The translations under genes were made by a program, and so were the position numbers. Shown here piece by piece: positions 8,122-17,412 of a stretch of DNA of 64,000 nucleotides. The DNA is from Lentisphaeria bacterium UBA4640 (GTDB taxonomy: Bacteria > Verrucomicrobiota > Lentisphaeria > Victivallales > UBA1829). The stretch is from NCBI GenBank assembly GCA_002405835.1, contig DHMO01000025.1, forward strand, positions 43,130-107,129. Reading direction: 5' to 3'. Each line of letters starts with the position of its first letter. Within the stretch, counting starts at the first letter, position 1. Under the pieces are notes generated by a model. It made no database searches and had not been told where the DNA came from. It was given only the letters and a program-made list of their open reading frames with translations.

Positions 8122-9161
8122 CTTGCACCTCCATGCGAATGAACCCAGCCGAACGGACGCTTGTAGCAGAGTCGGTCGATCAGCGGGACGAGCGCGTTCA
8201 TGATGACAATAGCGAAGCTCATGCCTTCCGGGAAGCCGCCCCAGATGCGGATGACGCAGGTGATAACGCCGATTCCGGCGCCGAAAATCCAGCAGCCGCG
8301 GCGGGTCAGCGGGGAGGTCACCATGTCGGTCGCCATGAAGAATGCGCCGATCATCACGCCGCCCGTCATGAGATGAAAGAGCGGACCGGGAGTTGCGGCC
8401 GGAGCCGCGAGGTTGACAATCCAGGTGAAGAGTGCAACCGTTGCGAGAATCGCAACCGGGATTTCCCATTTGATCAGGCGGAAGAGGAGGAGTCCAACTG
8501 CGCCGATCAGGAGCGCCAGAACGGATGTTTCACCGAGCGATCCGCCCATGTTGCCGAGGAAATAGTCCAGATAGTTGATCGGGAGCTGCGCCATCTTGTC
8601 GGCGTTTCCTGCGGCGGCTTTGGCGAGTGTCAGCGGGGTTGCCGTGGTGGTTGCCGCAGTGGCCGCATCCGCGGCGCAGCAGAAGAGCGGCGACGGGGTG
8701 ACCCACTGTGTGGTCATGGGACCGGTGAAGCCGACGAGCAGAGCGACACGGCCGACGGCGGCGGGGTTGAACGGATTCTGTCCGAGTCCGCCGAACACCT
8801 CTTTGGCAATGATGATTGCGACGAATGCGCCGGTCATGCAGAGCCACCACTGCGCCTGCGAGGGCAGGTTCAGCGCGAGGATGAGTCCGGTAACCGCCGC
8901 GCTGAGGTCACGCGTGGTGTTCGGAGTTTTCATCAGTTTGCACCAGAGGAACTCGAAGACCATGCTGAACGCAACGCAGAGCACCATGACGCGGAGCGCA
9001 TGAAGTCCGAAGAACCAGATGGCGGCGACGACCGCCGGGAGCAGGCAGAGCAGCACCTGAAGCATGATTTTGGAGATTGTCGCTCCGTCGTGCAGATGCG
9101 GCGAGGAGCTGATAATCAGACTGCCCGGAACCGGCATTTTTATTTCTTTATTTTCTTCCAT
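8118..9161 (-). CDS. rnfD: Rnf complex membrane flavoprotein subunit RnfD
   Basis: NqrB-like membrane subunit with covalent FMN. From the ATG at 9161 it has 347 residues; AAGGTG sits 7 bases upstream. An in-frame TTG at 9167 would be too close to that site. The FMN site is the Thr of ATPLT near residue 175. Core helices include NPFNPAAVGR and the segment GAFFMATDMVTSPLT, both typical of RnfD. The insert between them is alanine/threonine-rich. It lies 11 bases after rnfC. Confidence 0.93.
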   Translation of the reverse strand: MEENKEIKMPVPGSLIISSSPHLHDGATISKIMLQVLLCLLPAVVAAIWFFGLHALRVMVLCVAFSMVFEFLWCKLMKTPNTTRDLSAAVTGLILALNLPSQAQWWLCMTGAFVAIIIAKEVFGGLGQNPFNPAAVGRVALLVGFTGPMTTQWVTPSPLFCCAADAATAATTTATPLTLAKAAAGNADKMAQLPINYLDYFLGNMGGSLGETSVLALLIGAVGLLLFRLIKWEIPVAILATVALFTWIVNLAAPAATPGPLFHLMTGGVMIGAFFMATDMVTSPLTRRGCWIFGAGIGVITCVIRIWGGFPEGMSFAIVIMNALVPLIDRLCYKRPFGWVHSHGGAR

Positions 9162-9172
9162 TTGCAATCACC

Positions 9173-10492
9173 TTATTTTTTGCGCCGTTTTGCGAGGATT
9201 TCGGCTTTCGCGCGGCGGAAATGCTGAACGAGCGGACGTTTTGCGGGGCAGATGTAGGCGCAGGTTCCGCACTCCACGCAGTCCATCACGTAATTCTGTT
9301 CCGCCATTGCGAATTCTCCGGCTTCGATCATCGTGCTGAGAGTCGGAACGAGCAGGTTCATCGGGCATGCCTTCACGCAGCGGGAGCAGCGGATGCAGGG
9401 GTTGCCTTCGAACTGTTCGATCTCTTCCGGCGCCATCAGCAGAACACCCGAGGAGTTCTTGGCAACGGGAACGTCGATGTTCGACTGGGCAAAACCCATC
9501 ATCGGCCCGCCCATGATGACTTTCGCCGGGTTCTCTTTGACACCTCCGCTGAGTTCCAGCAGTTTGCGGATCGGGGTGCCGATGCGCGCCAGGTAGTTCG
9601 CCGGGTCGGCGACAGGAGTTCCGGTGACGGTGGTGATACGCTCGATCAGCGGGTGTCCGAGGACAACCGCATCGTGCACCGCGGCTGCCGTGCCGATGTT
9701 CATGACGACGCAGCCGACGTCCATCGGGAGCCCGCCTTCGAGCACCTGGCGTCCGGTCAGCGCGTAGATCAGCTGCTTTTCCGCGCCCTGCGGATATTTG
9801 ACGTGCAGGGGAACAACCGTGATTTTGAACTTCGCCGCCGCTGCGGTCATCTTTTCGATTGCATCCATCTTGTTGTCTTCCACACCGATGAAGATGCGGG
9901 AGACCTTGAGGATTTTCGCCGCGATTGCGATACCGGTCAGCGCCTCTTCCGTGCGGGTGAGCATCAGAGTGTGGTCGGCGGTCAGGAACGGTTCGCACTC
10001 GGCGCCGTTGACGATGAGAGTGTCAATGTTCTTTTCCGGCGGGGGGGAGAGCTTGACGTGAGTCGGGAACGCGGCGCCGCCCATGCCGACGATTCCGGCG
10101 TCGAGGATGCGTTTTTTGAGAACATCTTTTTCGGTATCCGCCCAGTTCGGGATCGGATCGAGCCCGGTCTCCCACTCGTCAGTTCCGTCGGCGATGATTT
10201 CGACGGCCTGTTCGGAAGCTCCGGTAACGCCGGTGATTTCAACGACGTCGCCGACAGTTCCGCAGACGGGGGAGTGGAGCGGAACGGAAACGAATCCGCC
10301 CGGCTCTGCGATGCGCTGTCCTTTTTTAACGGTGTCGCCTTTTTTGACGGTCAGGGTCGGGGGCGCGCCGATGCTCTGCCGGACGGGAACGATGTATTTG
10401 TCAAACAGGGGAGCGATGCGGAGTTCTTTTCCGGCGGTCAGCTCTTTGCCTTCGAGCGGGTGAATGCCGCCCTTGAATTTGTGTGCGCTCAT
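9173..10492 (-). CDS. rnfC: Rnf complex NADH-binding FeS subunit RnfC
   Basis: Peripheral cytoplasmic subunit that exchanges electrons with NAD(H). It has 439 residues from the ATG at 10492, which overlaps the rnfB stop by 4 bases. An N-terminal barrel-sandwich domain precedes the NADH/FMN-binding loop GMGGAAFP. Two ferredoxin-type 4Fe-4S motifs lie near the C terminus: CIRCSRCVKACP and CVECGTCAYICP. The long alanine-rich C-terminal extension of some proteobacterial RnfC proteins is absent; length resembles clostridial and Bacteroidetes forms. Confidence 0.94.
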   Translation of the reverse strand: MSAHKFKGGIHPLEGKELTAGKELRIAPLFDKYIVPVRQSIGAPPTLTVKKGDTVKKGQRIAEPGGFVSVPLHSPVCGTVGDVVEITGVTGASEQAVEIIADGTDEWETGLDPIPNWADTEKDVLKKRILDAGIVGMGGAAFPTHVKLSPPPEKNIDTLIVNGAECEPFLTADHTLMLTRTEEALTGIAIAAKILKVSRIFIGVEDNKMDAIEKMTAAAAKFKITVVPLHVKYPQGAEKQLIYALTGRQVLEGGLPMDVGCVVMNIGTAAAVHDAVVLGHPLIERITTVTGTPVADPANYLARIGTPIRKLLELSGGVKENPAKVIMGGPMMGFAQSNIDVPVAKNSSGVLLMAPEEIEQFEGNPCIRCSRCVKACPMNLLVPTLSTMIEAGEFAMAEQNYVMDCVECGTCAYICPAKRPLVQHFRRAKAEILAKRRKK

Positions 10493-11331
10493 GCGGCACC
10501 TTCTTTCTTCTTCGCATTTTCCCGCACGGCTTCCAGATGCTGTTCGGGAGTCAGCAGACATTTTCTCGGGCATTTCGCCGCTTCGATGACGGATTCATCC
10601 GGCGGGTTCGTGTAGACTGCGCGGATCATGAAGCCCTGGGGATTGAATTTATCGGGAGCCGCCTTCAGACACTTGCGGCAGGCGATGCAGGATGCCGTGC
10701 ATTTTTTCATGCGGAGCGCGGGTTTCTCCAGCGAGTTGCAGTAGATGTGCACGCGTGCGGAGGCGGGAACCAGTTTGATGAGTTTGCGCGGGCATGTTTC
10801 CACGCACTGACCGCAGCCGACGCAGAGTTCCGGATGAACGACGGCGAGTCCGTCGATGATCTCAAGCGCTCCGAATTTGCAGACGTGTGCGCAGGTCCCG
10901 AAGCCGATGCAGCCGAAGCGGCAGTCTTTGCCGGCGCCGTTGAGCTGAACGGCGGAACGGCAGTCGAGAATGCCGTTGTACTGTGCGCCCATTTTCGAAT
11001 GGGAAAGCGTGCCGCTGCAGAGAACGACGGCGACTTTTTTCTCGCTCGCTTCAACTTTCTGACCGAGGCATTCCGCGATTTTTTCGATGTTCGCCGCGGG
11101 GCAGGCGGGGCATTTGTTGACGGGCGCTTTGCCTTCGACGATATTTTTCGCGAGGTCGGCGCATCCGGCGAATCCGCATCCGCCGCAGTTCGCTCCGGGG
11201 AGCAGGGCGGTGACTTCATCAATGCGGGGATCGACTTCCACCGCGAATTTTTTCGCGGCAACAGCAATGCAGACTCCGAGCACCAGACCGGTCACAGCGA
11301 CGACGAGAACGGAAAGAACAACCATATCCAT
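10489..11331 (-). CDS. rnfB: Rnf complex ferredoxin-like subunit RnfB
   Basis: Entry point for electrons from reduced ferredoxin. It has 280 residues: an N-terminal membrane anchor (about 4-26), a 4Fe-4S domain with CGGCGFAGC...CPACP, then several ferredoxin clusters including CVGCGQCVETCP and CIACRKC. The start at 11331 has GGAGA 9 bases upstream, overlapping the rnfA stop. Length is within the normal RnfB range. Confidence 0.94.
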   Translation of the reverse strand: MDMVVLSVLVVAVTGLVLGVCIAVAAKKFAVEVDPRIDEVTALLPGANCGGCGFAGCADLAKNIVEGKAPVNKCPACPAANIEKIAECLGQKVEASEKKVAVVLCSGTLSHSKMGAQYNGILDCRSAVQLNGAGKDCRFGCIGFGTCAHVCKFGALEIIDGLAVVHPELCVGCGQCVETCPRKLIKLVPASARVHIYCNSLEKPALRMKKCTASCIACRKCLKAAPDKFNPQGFMIRAVYTNPPDESVIEAAKCPRKCLLTPEQHLEAVRENAKKKEGAA

Positions 11332-11345
11332 TTTTCAGAATCTCC

Positions 11346-11963
11346 TTATCTGACGAGTCCGGAGAAGCCCATGAACGCCATCGCGAGGATTCCTGCGGTG
11401 ATGAGCGCGATTGCAGCACCCTGGAACGGACGCGGAATCTTGGCGATTGCAAGGCGTTCGCGGATGCTTGCAAAGAGCACGACGGCAAGCGCGAATCCAA
11501 CGCCGGAGCAGAATCCGAAAACGGTGGAAGCGAGGATTCCGCGGTCAAACTTGGAGTTGAGTTCCGCGGCTCCGAGCACACAGCAGTTCGTCGTGATCAG
11601 CGGCAGATAGATTCCGAGCGCTGCATAGAGCGGCGGGCTGAATTTCTGCAGCACAATTTCCACAATCTGCACGAGCGCCGCAATGACGACGATGAACAGA
11701 AGCAGCTTTGTGAAGCCGATGTCCACATTCTGCAAACCGAGCGCGGGAACGCTGAGCTTGACTTTCAGCAGACAGTTGTAAAGCACCGAAGCGACGAACG
11801 ACGCGATCGTCATGACGAAGATCAGCGCGCCCGACATGCCCAGCGCTGTGGACAGTTTTTTGGAAACCCCCAGGAACGGGCAGATTCCCAGAATTCTCGC
11901 CAACACCATGTTGTTTACCAAGATGGCGCCGATGGTGATTGCCAGCCACTCGTTTAAGGTCAT
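11346..11963 (-). CDS. rnfA: Rnf complex membrane subunit RnfA
   Basis: NqrE-like membrane subunit, 205 residues with six helices. The segment LVNNMVLARILGICPFLGVS contains the Cys that coordinates the intramembrane FeS centre with RnfE. The ATG at 11963 has a very strong AGGAGGAGGAAAGG upstream, which rejects the longer open frame. First gene of rnfABCDGE, the same order as in Proteobacteria rather than the clostridial CDGEAB order. The complex should couple ferredoxin oxidation to Na+ or H+ export. Confidence 0.94.
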   Translation of the reverse strand: MTLNEWLAITIGAILVNNMVLARILGICPFLGVSKKLSTALGMSGALIFVMTIASFVASVLYNCLLKVKLSVPALGLQNVDIGFTKLLLFIVVIAALVQIVEIVLQKFSPPLYAALGIYLPLITTNCCVLGAAELNSKFDRGILASTVFGFCSGVGFALAVVLFASIRERLAIAKIPRPFQGAAIALITAGILAMAFMGFSGLVR

Positions 11964-12051
11964 TAAACCTTTCCTCCTCCTTTGGAATGATACTCTCTTA
12001 TGCCCCGCCATGAGAAAACACTTTCGGGTCATGGGAAACATATATCGTCAT

Positions 12052-12080
12052 AATTTAAACCGTTTTTCCTCTAAAATCAA
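12052..12080 (-). promoter_or_regulatory. Candidate sigma-70 promoter for rnfABCDGE
   Basis: TTGATT (12080-12075) and TAAATT (12057-12052) on the minus strand are 17 bases apart. They would give a leader of about 80 bases before rnfA. The sequence is reasonable but not tested against alternatives. Confidence 0.45.
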
Positions 12081-12160
12081 GCGGGCTTGAAAAAAATATT
12101 TTCGTCTGTGAAGCTGTGAAAAGCGTTTCCGGATACGGATTCCGGGAGAAACGGGAAGAA

Positions 12161-12192
12161 TGAAATTTACAACTGTGAAATTGTGAATTTCA
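12161..12192 (-). other. Imperfect inverted repeat at the 3' end of cobS
   Basis: Twelve-base arms (12161-12172 and 12181-12192) with one mismatch surround an 8-nt loop and overlap the cobS stop codon. It is AT-rich with no clear T-tract, so it is at best a weak end of the cobalamin operon. No better terminator is visible between cobS and rnfA. Confidence 0.35.
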
Positions 12193-12918
12193 GTGGAGGC
12201 TCTGCCGGACGAGCAGGCACATCAGCAGTTCGGCGAGCTGTTCGCAGGCGCCGACGGTGTCGCCGGTTGCTCCGCCGATCTGAAGACGGCAGATGCGGTC
12301 CCACGCAACCACGAAAAACACCAGGGGCAGAAACAGAAAGCAATGTCCGGTGAAAAACCAGCTCACTCCGGCGGCGAGACACAGTCCGGACAATGCGCCC
12401 CAGTATGGACGCCGCGCATAGAGGATCAGACCGAGCCCCTGCGGACGGGCGTAGTGTGAAATCAGAATGTAAAGTGTCAGCGCGAGGCGTCCGCCGAATG
12501 CGCAGAGCAGAGTCATTGCGGCGGCGCGGAAAGGGGAAAGCTGCGAGAAAAGCGCAAATTTTCCGAGAAGAAGCAGAACGATCGCGGCGACACCCATCGT
12601 TCCGATGTGGCTGTCGTGCATGATTTCCAGTTTCCGTTCCCTGGGGCGGCTGCTGAGAAAGGCGTCCGCCGTATCCGCCAGTCCGTCGAGGTGAAAGCCT
12701 TTTGAAACTGCTTCGAGGAGGACGAGAATCAGCACCGCGCCCGCCGCTCCGAACCATTTTACCGCGTAGAATGCCGGACAGCAGAGTATGCATCCGGCAA
12801 GAAGCCCGATGACCGGAAACCAGTTGGAACAGAGCTGGAGATCCCGCTCCGACGGCATGAATTTTCCGGCCGGAAGACATGTGATCATGGTGATTGCGGC
12901 AAGAAAAGAACGTATCAT
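12190..12918 (-). CDS. cobS: Adenosylcobinamide-GDP ribazoletransferase (cobalamin synthase)
   Basis: Membrane enzyme that joins adenosylcobinamide-GDP and alpha-ribazole in the last condensation step of cobalamin synthesis. It has 242 residues with several hydrophobic helices. Family motifs are GFHLDGLADTADAF (the acidic DGLADTAD metal site), MHDSHIGTMG and, near the C terminus, GGATGDTVGA. The ATG overlaps the cobT stop by 4 bases and has GGAGGAGG upstream. Last gene of the operon. Confidence 0.94.
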   Translation of the reverse strand: MIRSFLAAITMITCLPAGKFMPSERDLQLCSNWFPVIGLLAGCILCCPAFYAVKWFGAAGAVLILVLLEAVSKGFHLDGLADTADAFLSSRPRERKLEIMHDSHIGTMGVAAIVLLLLGKFALFSQLSPFRAAAMTLLCAFGGRLALTLYILISHYARPQGLGLILYARRPYWGALSGLCLAAGVSWFFTGHCFLFLPLVFFVVAWDRICRLQIGGATGDTVGACEQLAELLMCLLVRQSLH

Positions 12919-13970
12919 AATCCCTCCTCCGTTACGCCAGCTGAAGTGAACGTTGACATCTGCGTCATGACGGCGCGGGCGGCGTCGAGCAGCGGCATGA
13001 CGAGCGCGGCTCCGGTTCCTTCGCCCAGTCTCAGACCGAGATCAAGGAGCGGCTCTTTGCCGAGCAGCTGCATCATCCGGCGATGTCCGGGTTCCGAACT
13101 TGCGTGTGCGGAAATCATGTATTCCGCGGAAACCGGAGCGAGCGATTGCGCCAGCAGCGCTCCGGCGGTCGAAATGAAGCCGTCGACGAGCACCGGACGG
13201 CGGTACGCGGCGGCGCCGAGGATGAGTCCGGCGATTCCGCCGATTTCGAATCCGCCGACTTTTGCGAGAATGTCCAGCGGATCGAAAGGGTCGGGCCTGT
13301 TGAGTTCGATTGCTTCACGGATGACCTGTGATTTGTGCGCGAGCCGGGCGGCGTCAAGTCCGGCTCCGCTTCCGACGAACGGCGTCGGGTTGCTTTCTCC
13401 GGAAAGGACGGTGAGGATTGCGGAACTTGGTGTGGTGTTGCCGATTCCCATCTCCCCGGTTGCGAAAACATCGGTTTCAGGCGCGAGTTCCTCCGCAATC
13501 GCGATTCCGGCTTCGACCGATGCGAGCGCCTGAGCGCGCGACATGGCGGGACCGCGCCGCATGTTCTGTGTCCCGAACGCAATCTTGCGGTGAATGACGC
13601 CCGGAAGTCCGCGGATATCCGCGTTGACCCCGAGGTCGACAAGGTGAACATCGGTTCCGGCGTTTGCGGCAAGCACGCGGATTGCTCCGCCGCCTCGGCT
13701 GAAATTCCGGAGCATCTGGACGGTGACGCACTGCGGCTGAGGGGAAACTTTTTCCGCAACAACGCCGTGGTCGCCCGCCATCAGCACGATTTTCTTCCGT
13801 GCAACCGGGAAATCAATCCTGCGGGTGATTCCCGCCAGATCAACCGCCAGGTCGAGCAGACGCCCGAGCGCCCAGCGCGGCATGGTGAGCGTGCGGATAT
13901 GTTCCCGTGCCGCCTCGCGCCATTTCGCGGACTGCGGTTCGATACGGGAAAGACATTCGGACAGATTCAT
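12915..13970 (-). CDS. cobT: Nicotinate-nucleotide--dimethylbenzimidazole phosphoribosyltransferase
   Basis: Makes alpha-ribazole phosphate from nicotinate mononucleotide and a lower-ligand base. It has 351 residues from the ATG at 13970, with AAAGGAG upstream. Typical segments are MAGDHGVVAEKVSPQP, ATGEMGIGNTT and GFEIGGIAG. The family's catalytic Glu is expected in the C-terminal LRLGEGTGAAL segment, which is present. It overlaps cobU and cobS by 4 bases each. No dimethylbenzimidazole synthesis genes are nearby, so the base may be imported. Confidence 0.95.
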   Translation of the reverse strand: MNLSECLSRIEPQSAKWREAAREHIRTLTMPRWALGRLLDLAVDLAGITRRIDFPVARKKIVLMAGDHGVVAEKVSPQPQCVTVQMLRNFSRGGGAIRVLAANAGTDVHLVDLGVNADIRGLPGVIHRKIAFGTQNMRRGPAMSRAQALASVEAGIAIAEELAPETDVFATGEMGIGNTTPSSAILTVLSGESNPTPFVGSGAGLDAARLAHKSQVIREAIELNRPDPFDPLDILAKVGGFEIGGIAGLILGAAAYRRPVLVDGFISTAGALLAQSLAPVSAEYMISAHASSEPGHRRMMQLLGKEPLLDLGLRLGEGTGAALVMPLLDAARAVMTQMSTFTSAGVTEEGL

Positions 13971-14512
13971 TTTTCTCCTTTCACTTTCACCGGAATTCCG
14001 CAGACGGTGAGCCAGACTTCGCTTGCAAGGGCGGCGATGCGCTGTCCGCACCGTCCCGAACAGTCCCGGAAGCGGCGGGCAAGAGCATTTTCCGGAACCA
14101 CGCCGAGCCCGACTTCATTCAGAACGAAAACAACGGTTCCGTCCATTGCGCGGAGCTGCTGCTCCAGCCGGTCGCATGCACGGTTCATGGCATCTTCATC
14201 AAACACGCGGTTTTCGGTTTCGGCGCGGTACATGAGGTTGTTGATCCAGAGTGTGAGGCAGTCGACAAGAACGGCGCTTCCGGCGGGACAGAGTGCGAGG
14301 GCGCCGGCGAGGTCGCACTCTTCTTCGAGTGTAACCCAGCCGTCTGCTTTGCGGCGTTCTTTGTGTCGGCGCACGCGTTCCGCCATCTCTTCATCGAAGA
14401 CGTGACATGTCGCGATGTACCGCCGCTCACCCGGATATGAAAGTGCAAGCTGTTCCGCAAACGCGCTTTTCCCGCTGCGGCATCCTCCGGTGACGAGAAT
14501 TACGCGCGCCAT
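13967..14512 (-). CDS. cobU: Bifunctional adenosylcobinamide kinase / GTP:adenosylcobinamide-phosphate guanylyltransferase
   Basis: Phosphorylates adenosylcobinamide and transfers GMP to it. It has 181 residues, close to the known length. The P-loop GGCRSGKS is at residues 9-16, followed by the family segment ERRYIATCHVFDEEM with the His used for GMP transfer expected in this region, and VLVDCLTLWINN. The gene overlaps cobC by 13 bases and cobT by 4, so translation is coupled on both sides. Confidence 0.94.
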   Translation of the reverse strand: MARVILVTGGCRSGKSAFAEQLALSYPGERRYIATCHVFDEEMAERVRRHKERRKADGWVTLEEECDLAGALALCPAGSAVLVDCLTLWINNLMYRAETENRVFDEDAMNRACDRLEQQLRAMDGTVVFVLNEVGLGVVPENALARRFRDCSGRCGQRIAALASEVWLTVCGIPVKVKGEK

Positions 14513-15123
14513 CCTTCAAGCTCCAGCGGTTTGAGGTTGAAGACACCGAAGCGTCCGGGCGGAAACTGCGGGTCGAAGTTGATGACGGAGAGACTGCCGC
14601 GCGAGGGCTGCCAGCGCCACATGCAGTCGCGCGGCAGATCCATCAGACGGCGGATCATGGCGGTGAGAACTCCTCCGTGCGAGATGACCGTGATGACGTT
14701 CTGCGGCAGGTCGAGCAGCATTTCTGTGAATGTTTCGACGCGCAGGTTGAACAGCGGGACTGATTCGCCTTCAGGAAAGTGGATTTCATCGGGGTGATCG
14801 TACCAGTATTTGCTGTATTCCGGATTGGCTCCTGCGATTTCTTCAAACGTGAGATTTTCCCATTTGCCGAAGTCGATTTCGCGGATAGCGTCGTCTTTCA
14901 CCGCCGGGGCGGATCCGCAGATCAGCTCCGCGGTCTGAAGGGCGCGGAGTTTGGGGCTGACAAAGGTGATTTCACTCTTCATCGCCCGCCAGATTCCCGC
15001 GAGTGCGCGGCAGTCCGCGATTCCGTGTTCGCCGAGCGGCGCATCGGTCGAGCCGACGAAACGTCCCGAAAATTCCGGCGGGAGTTCCCCGTGCCGGATC
15101 AGAATGATTTTTTTTACAGCCAT
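14500..15123 (-). CDS. cobC: Histidine phosphatase, probable alpha-ribazole-5'-phosphate phosphatase
   Basis: Member of the phosphoglycerate-mutase-like histidine phosphatases, 207 residues. The catalytic RHG motif is at residues 10-12 (ILIRHGE) and the second His in VISHGG. Sequence alone does not separate CobC from other phosphatases. Its position between cbiB and cobU supports removal of phosphate from alpha-ribazole phosphate or from cobalamin phosphate. It overlaps cbiB by 10 bases. Confidence 0.8.
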   Translation of the reverse strand: MAVKKIILIRHGELPPEFSGRFVGSTDAPLGEHGIADCRALAGIWRAMKSEITFVSPKLRALQTAELICGSAPAVKDDAIREIDFGKWENLTFEEIAGANPEYSKYWYDHPDEIHFPEGESVPLFNLRVETFTEMLLDLPQNVITVISHGGVLTAMIRRLMDLPRDCMWRWQPSRGSLSVINFDPQFPPGRFGVFNLKPLELEGWRA

Positions 15124-16058
15124 ATTCCCACACTCCAGATAAAAAGGATAAAGATTAAAGCGGAGCGGAGCGCGAGCCGTTCCGCCGCGGAAAGATCGGA
15201 TGCGTTAAGTTCGCTGCGTCCGTTGCCCCAGAAGGGATACTCCTCCATGCCGTCCGGGTAGAGGGTCGGTCCGCCGAGGCGGACGCCAAGTGCGCCCGCG
15301 AATGCCGCCATTCCCCAGCAGGAGTTCGGGCTCGGATGGTCGTGGCGGTGTCTCCATGCACAGCGCAGAGTCCGCACGGGGTGTCCGGAGGCGAGCGCGA
15401 TTGCAAGCGCTGTCAGCCGTGCCGGAATCCAGTGTGCGAAATCATCGATGCGTGCGGCGGCGCGTCCGAAGAGCAGATAACGTTCGTTTTTGTAGCCCCA
15501 GCAGGCGTCGAGCGTGTTGAGACAGCGCAGGAGGATGGTTCCAGCCGCCGCACCGGGAACGCCTCCGAGCGCGTAGCCGGCGGCGCACCAGAAGCACGCG
15601 CTTGTTACGGCGTCGATGAGATTTTCCCCGATGCTTTCGATTCCGCCGCGCACGGTTTCCGATTCGTTCAATCCTTCCGTTTTGCGGCTGACGATCATAG
15701 CCAGTGCGCGGTTCGCAGATTCCGTGTCGCCGTTTTCAAGCGGGACGCGGATCGCGGCGGAATGGTCGAGCAGACTCCGCAGGGCAATGGCAAAATAGAG
15801 AAAGATTCCCGCCGCGATGACGCCGCCGTATTTTGTGATGAGGAACGCCAGCGCCGTTGGCGGAAGCACTGCGCAGAACCACGCGGCGAATCCGCTGAAA
15901 ACGGATGAGCCGAGCTGTCGCCGCACAAAATTTTCAACGGCGCGCGCATAGTTTCCGAACAGCACGACAGGATGAAAGCGGCTGTGCGGATCGCCCAGAA
16001 GAACATCAAGCAGAAAGCCGATGAGGAAAATCAGAATCAGATTATGAACGGAGTGCAC
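15114..16058 (-). CDS. cbiB: Adenosylcobinamide-phosphate synthase CbiB
   Basis: Membrane enzyme that attaches aminopropanol (phosphate) to adenosylcobyric acid. It has 314 residues starting at a GTG (16058) with AAAGGAG 6 bases upstream. Family signatures are LDVLLGDPHSRFHPV near the N terminus, ESIGENLIDA and LDACWGYKNERY. It overlaps cbiA by 17 bases. The aminopropanol phosphate would come from the CobD half of the CobD-CobQ fusion in the same operon. Confidence 0.93.
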   Translation of the reverse strand: MHSVHNLILIFLIGFLLDVLLGDPHSRFHPVVLFGNYARAVENFVRRQLGSSVFSGFAAWFCAVLPPTALAFLITKYGGVIAAGIFLYFAIALRSLLDHSAAIRVPLENGDTESANRALAMIVSRKTEGLNESETVRGGIESIGENLIDAVTSACFWCAAGYALGGVPGAAAGTILLRCLNTLDACWGYKNERYLLFGRAAARIDDFAHWIPARLTALAIALASGHPVRTLRCAWRHRHDHPSPNSCWGMAAFAGALGVRLGGPTLYPDGMEEYPFWGNGRSELNASDLSAAERLALRSALIFILFIWSVGIWL

Positions 16059-17412
16059 GGCTCAGCTCCTTTGCAAAAAAATTGAAGGCTTCGGGAGTTT
16101 TCCCGAAATGGAGATGTATGTAACTTCCGAATGTCCGGCGGATGCGGCAGCCGTTCCCCGTGGGCGCGGGCTTGTCTGCGGCCGTGAAGGCGGACCAGAG
16201 CGGAGTGTCCGTTTCCGGTGCGTCGGAGTAATGAAATTCATGTCCGCAGAACGGACCGGGACCGAACGGGCTTTCTCCCGTTGGAACTGCGCGCCGGTAT
16301 CCGAGGGAACGGAGCTTCGGCGTCATGACCGCTTCGCACGGAATGATTCCGCACATGGAATAACGTTTTCCCGCAAAATCGGTGAGCGCGTTCATGAGGT
16401 ACATGTAGCCGCCGCATTCGGCGTAAATCAGACCGTTGCGCTGCGAGAACTCCCGGATGGAGTCCTTCATGGATTCATTCCGCTCCAGCTGTTCCGCAAA
16501 GAGTTCGGGAAAACCGCCGCCGAGATAAACTCCCTGAATATTTTCCGGAAGTGCGGAATCGGAGAGCGGCGAGAACGGAACAAGTTCGATCCCCGCTTCC
16601 CGCATCCGCCGGAGCTGGTCGGGATAATAAAAATGAAACGCGCGGTCCAGCGCAATCGCAAGGCGTACAAACGGCGCAATGCATTTCCGTTCCGGAGCGG
16701 TCGGACGCGGAAGGCGTGTGAGCTCAAGGAGCAGATCAAGGTCGATCAGCTCTTCCGCCGCTTCGCCGATAGAATCGAGCCAGGAGTCGAAAACGGGATT
16801 TTCCTCTTCGGGAACAAGCCCGAGGTGACGTTCGGGGAGGGTCCACTCTTCGCGTCTCGGAAAAGCTCCGAGGAGCGGCGGAAGGTTTGCTGCGTCGAGT
16901 GCATTGCGCAGGATTTCCGCATGGCGGGCGGAACCGGTGCTGTTTGCAATCACGCCTGCGATCCGGAGTTCGGGATTCCAGTTCACAAAGCCGGAGACGA
17001 GCGGAGCGATGCTTCCCGCCATGCCCTTCGCATTCACCACAAGAATTACCGGTATGCCGAGCGCAAGCGCGACTTCGGCGGAGGAGCCTTCGAGCGTGCC
17101 GGAGGCAACACCGTCGAACAGTCCCATTACGCCTTCGACAACGGCCGCCTGTGCGGGTGCGGCGAATTCCTGCCAGTTCTGCCGGACACACTCTTTGCCC
17201 GTCATGCGGCAGTCGAGGTTGACCGATTCGGCATCTGCCGCGCGGCGGTGGAACGAGGGGTCAATATAATCGGGTCCGCATTTGAACGGCGCGACGCGCA
17301 GTCCGCGCCGTCTGAGAGCGCGCATAAGCGCGAGCGCAAGCGTTGTCTTGCCGCTGCCCGAATTCACTCCGGCGATGAGAAAGCCGGAAAAATTATTGCC
17401 GGAATCCGCCAT
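16042..17412 (-). CDS. cbiA: Cobyrinate a,c-diamide synthase
   Basis: Amidates carboxylates a and c of cob(II)yrinate using glutamine and ATP. It has 456 residues. An N-terminal synthetase domain carries the P-loop SGSGKTT near residues 17-23. A C-terminal class-I-like glutamine amidotransferase domain has GVYLGGGFPELFAEQL and the nucleophile Cys in YAECGGYMYLM. The ATG has GGAG upstream, and the gene overlaps cbiH by 20 bases. Length is normal for CbiA/CobB. Confidence 0.94.
   Translation of the reverse strand: MADSGNNFSGFLIAGVNSGSGKTTLALALMRALRRRGLRVAPFKCGPDYIDPSFHRRAADAESVNLDCRMTGKECVRQNWQEFAAPAQAAVVEGVMGLFDGVASGTLEGSSAEVALALGIPVILVVNAKGMAGSIAPLVSGFVNWNPELRIAGVIANSTGSARHAEILRNALDAANLPPLLGAFPRREEWTLPERHLGLVPEEENPVFDSWLDSIGEAAEELIDLDLLLELTRLPRPTAPERKCIAPFVRLAIALDRAFHFYYPDQLRRMREAGIELVPFSPLSDSALPENIQGVYLGGGFPELFAEQLERNESMKDSIREFSQRNGLIYAECGGYMYLMNALTDFAGKRYSMCGIIPCEAVMTPKLRSLGYRRAVPTGESPFGPGPFCGHEFHYSDAPETDTPLWSAFTAADKPAPTGNGCRIRRTFGSYIHLHFGKTPEAFNFFAKELSRALRS

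Noticed and set aside
8133..10615. Long plus-strand open frames of 364 and 464 codons opposite rnfD and rnfC
   Set aside because: They are antisense to clear Rnf genes, have no ribosome sites and unusual Asp/Glu/Arg-rich composition caused by the GC-rich third positions of the real genes.
12193..12199. CAGTGG near the cobS end as a cobalamin box
   Set aside because: It is coding sequence at the 3' end of the operon, without the other aptamer segments; the real riboswitch is at 31404-31496.
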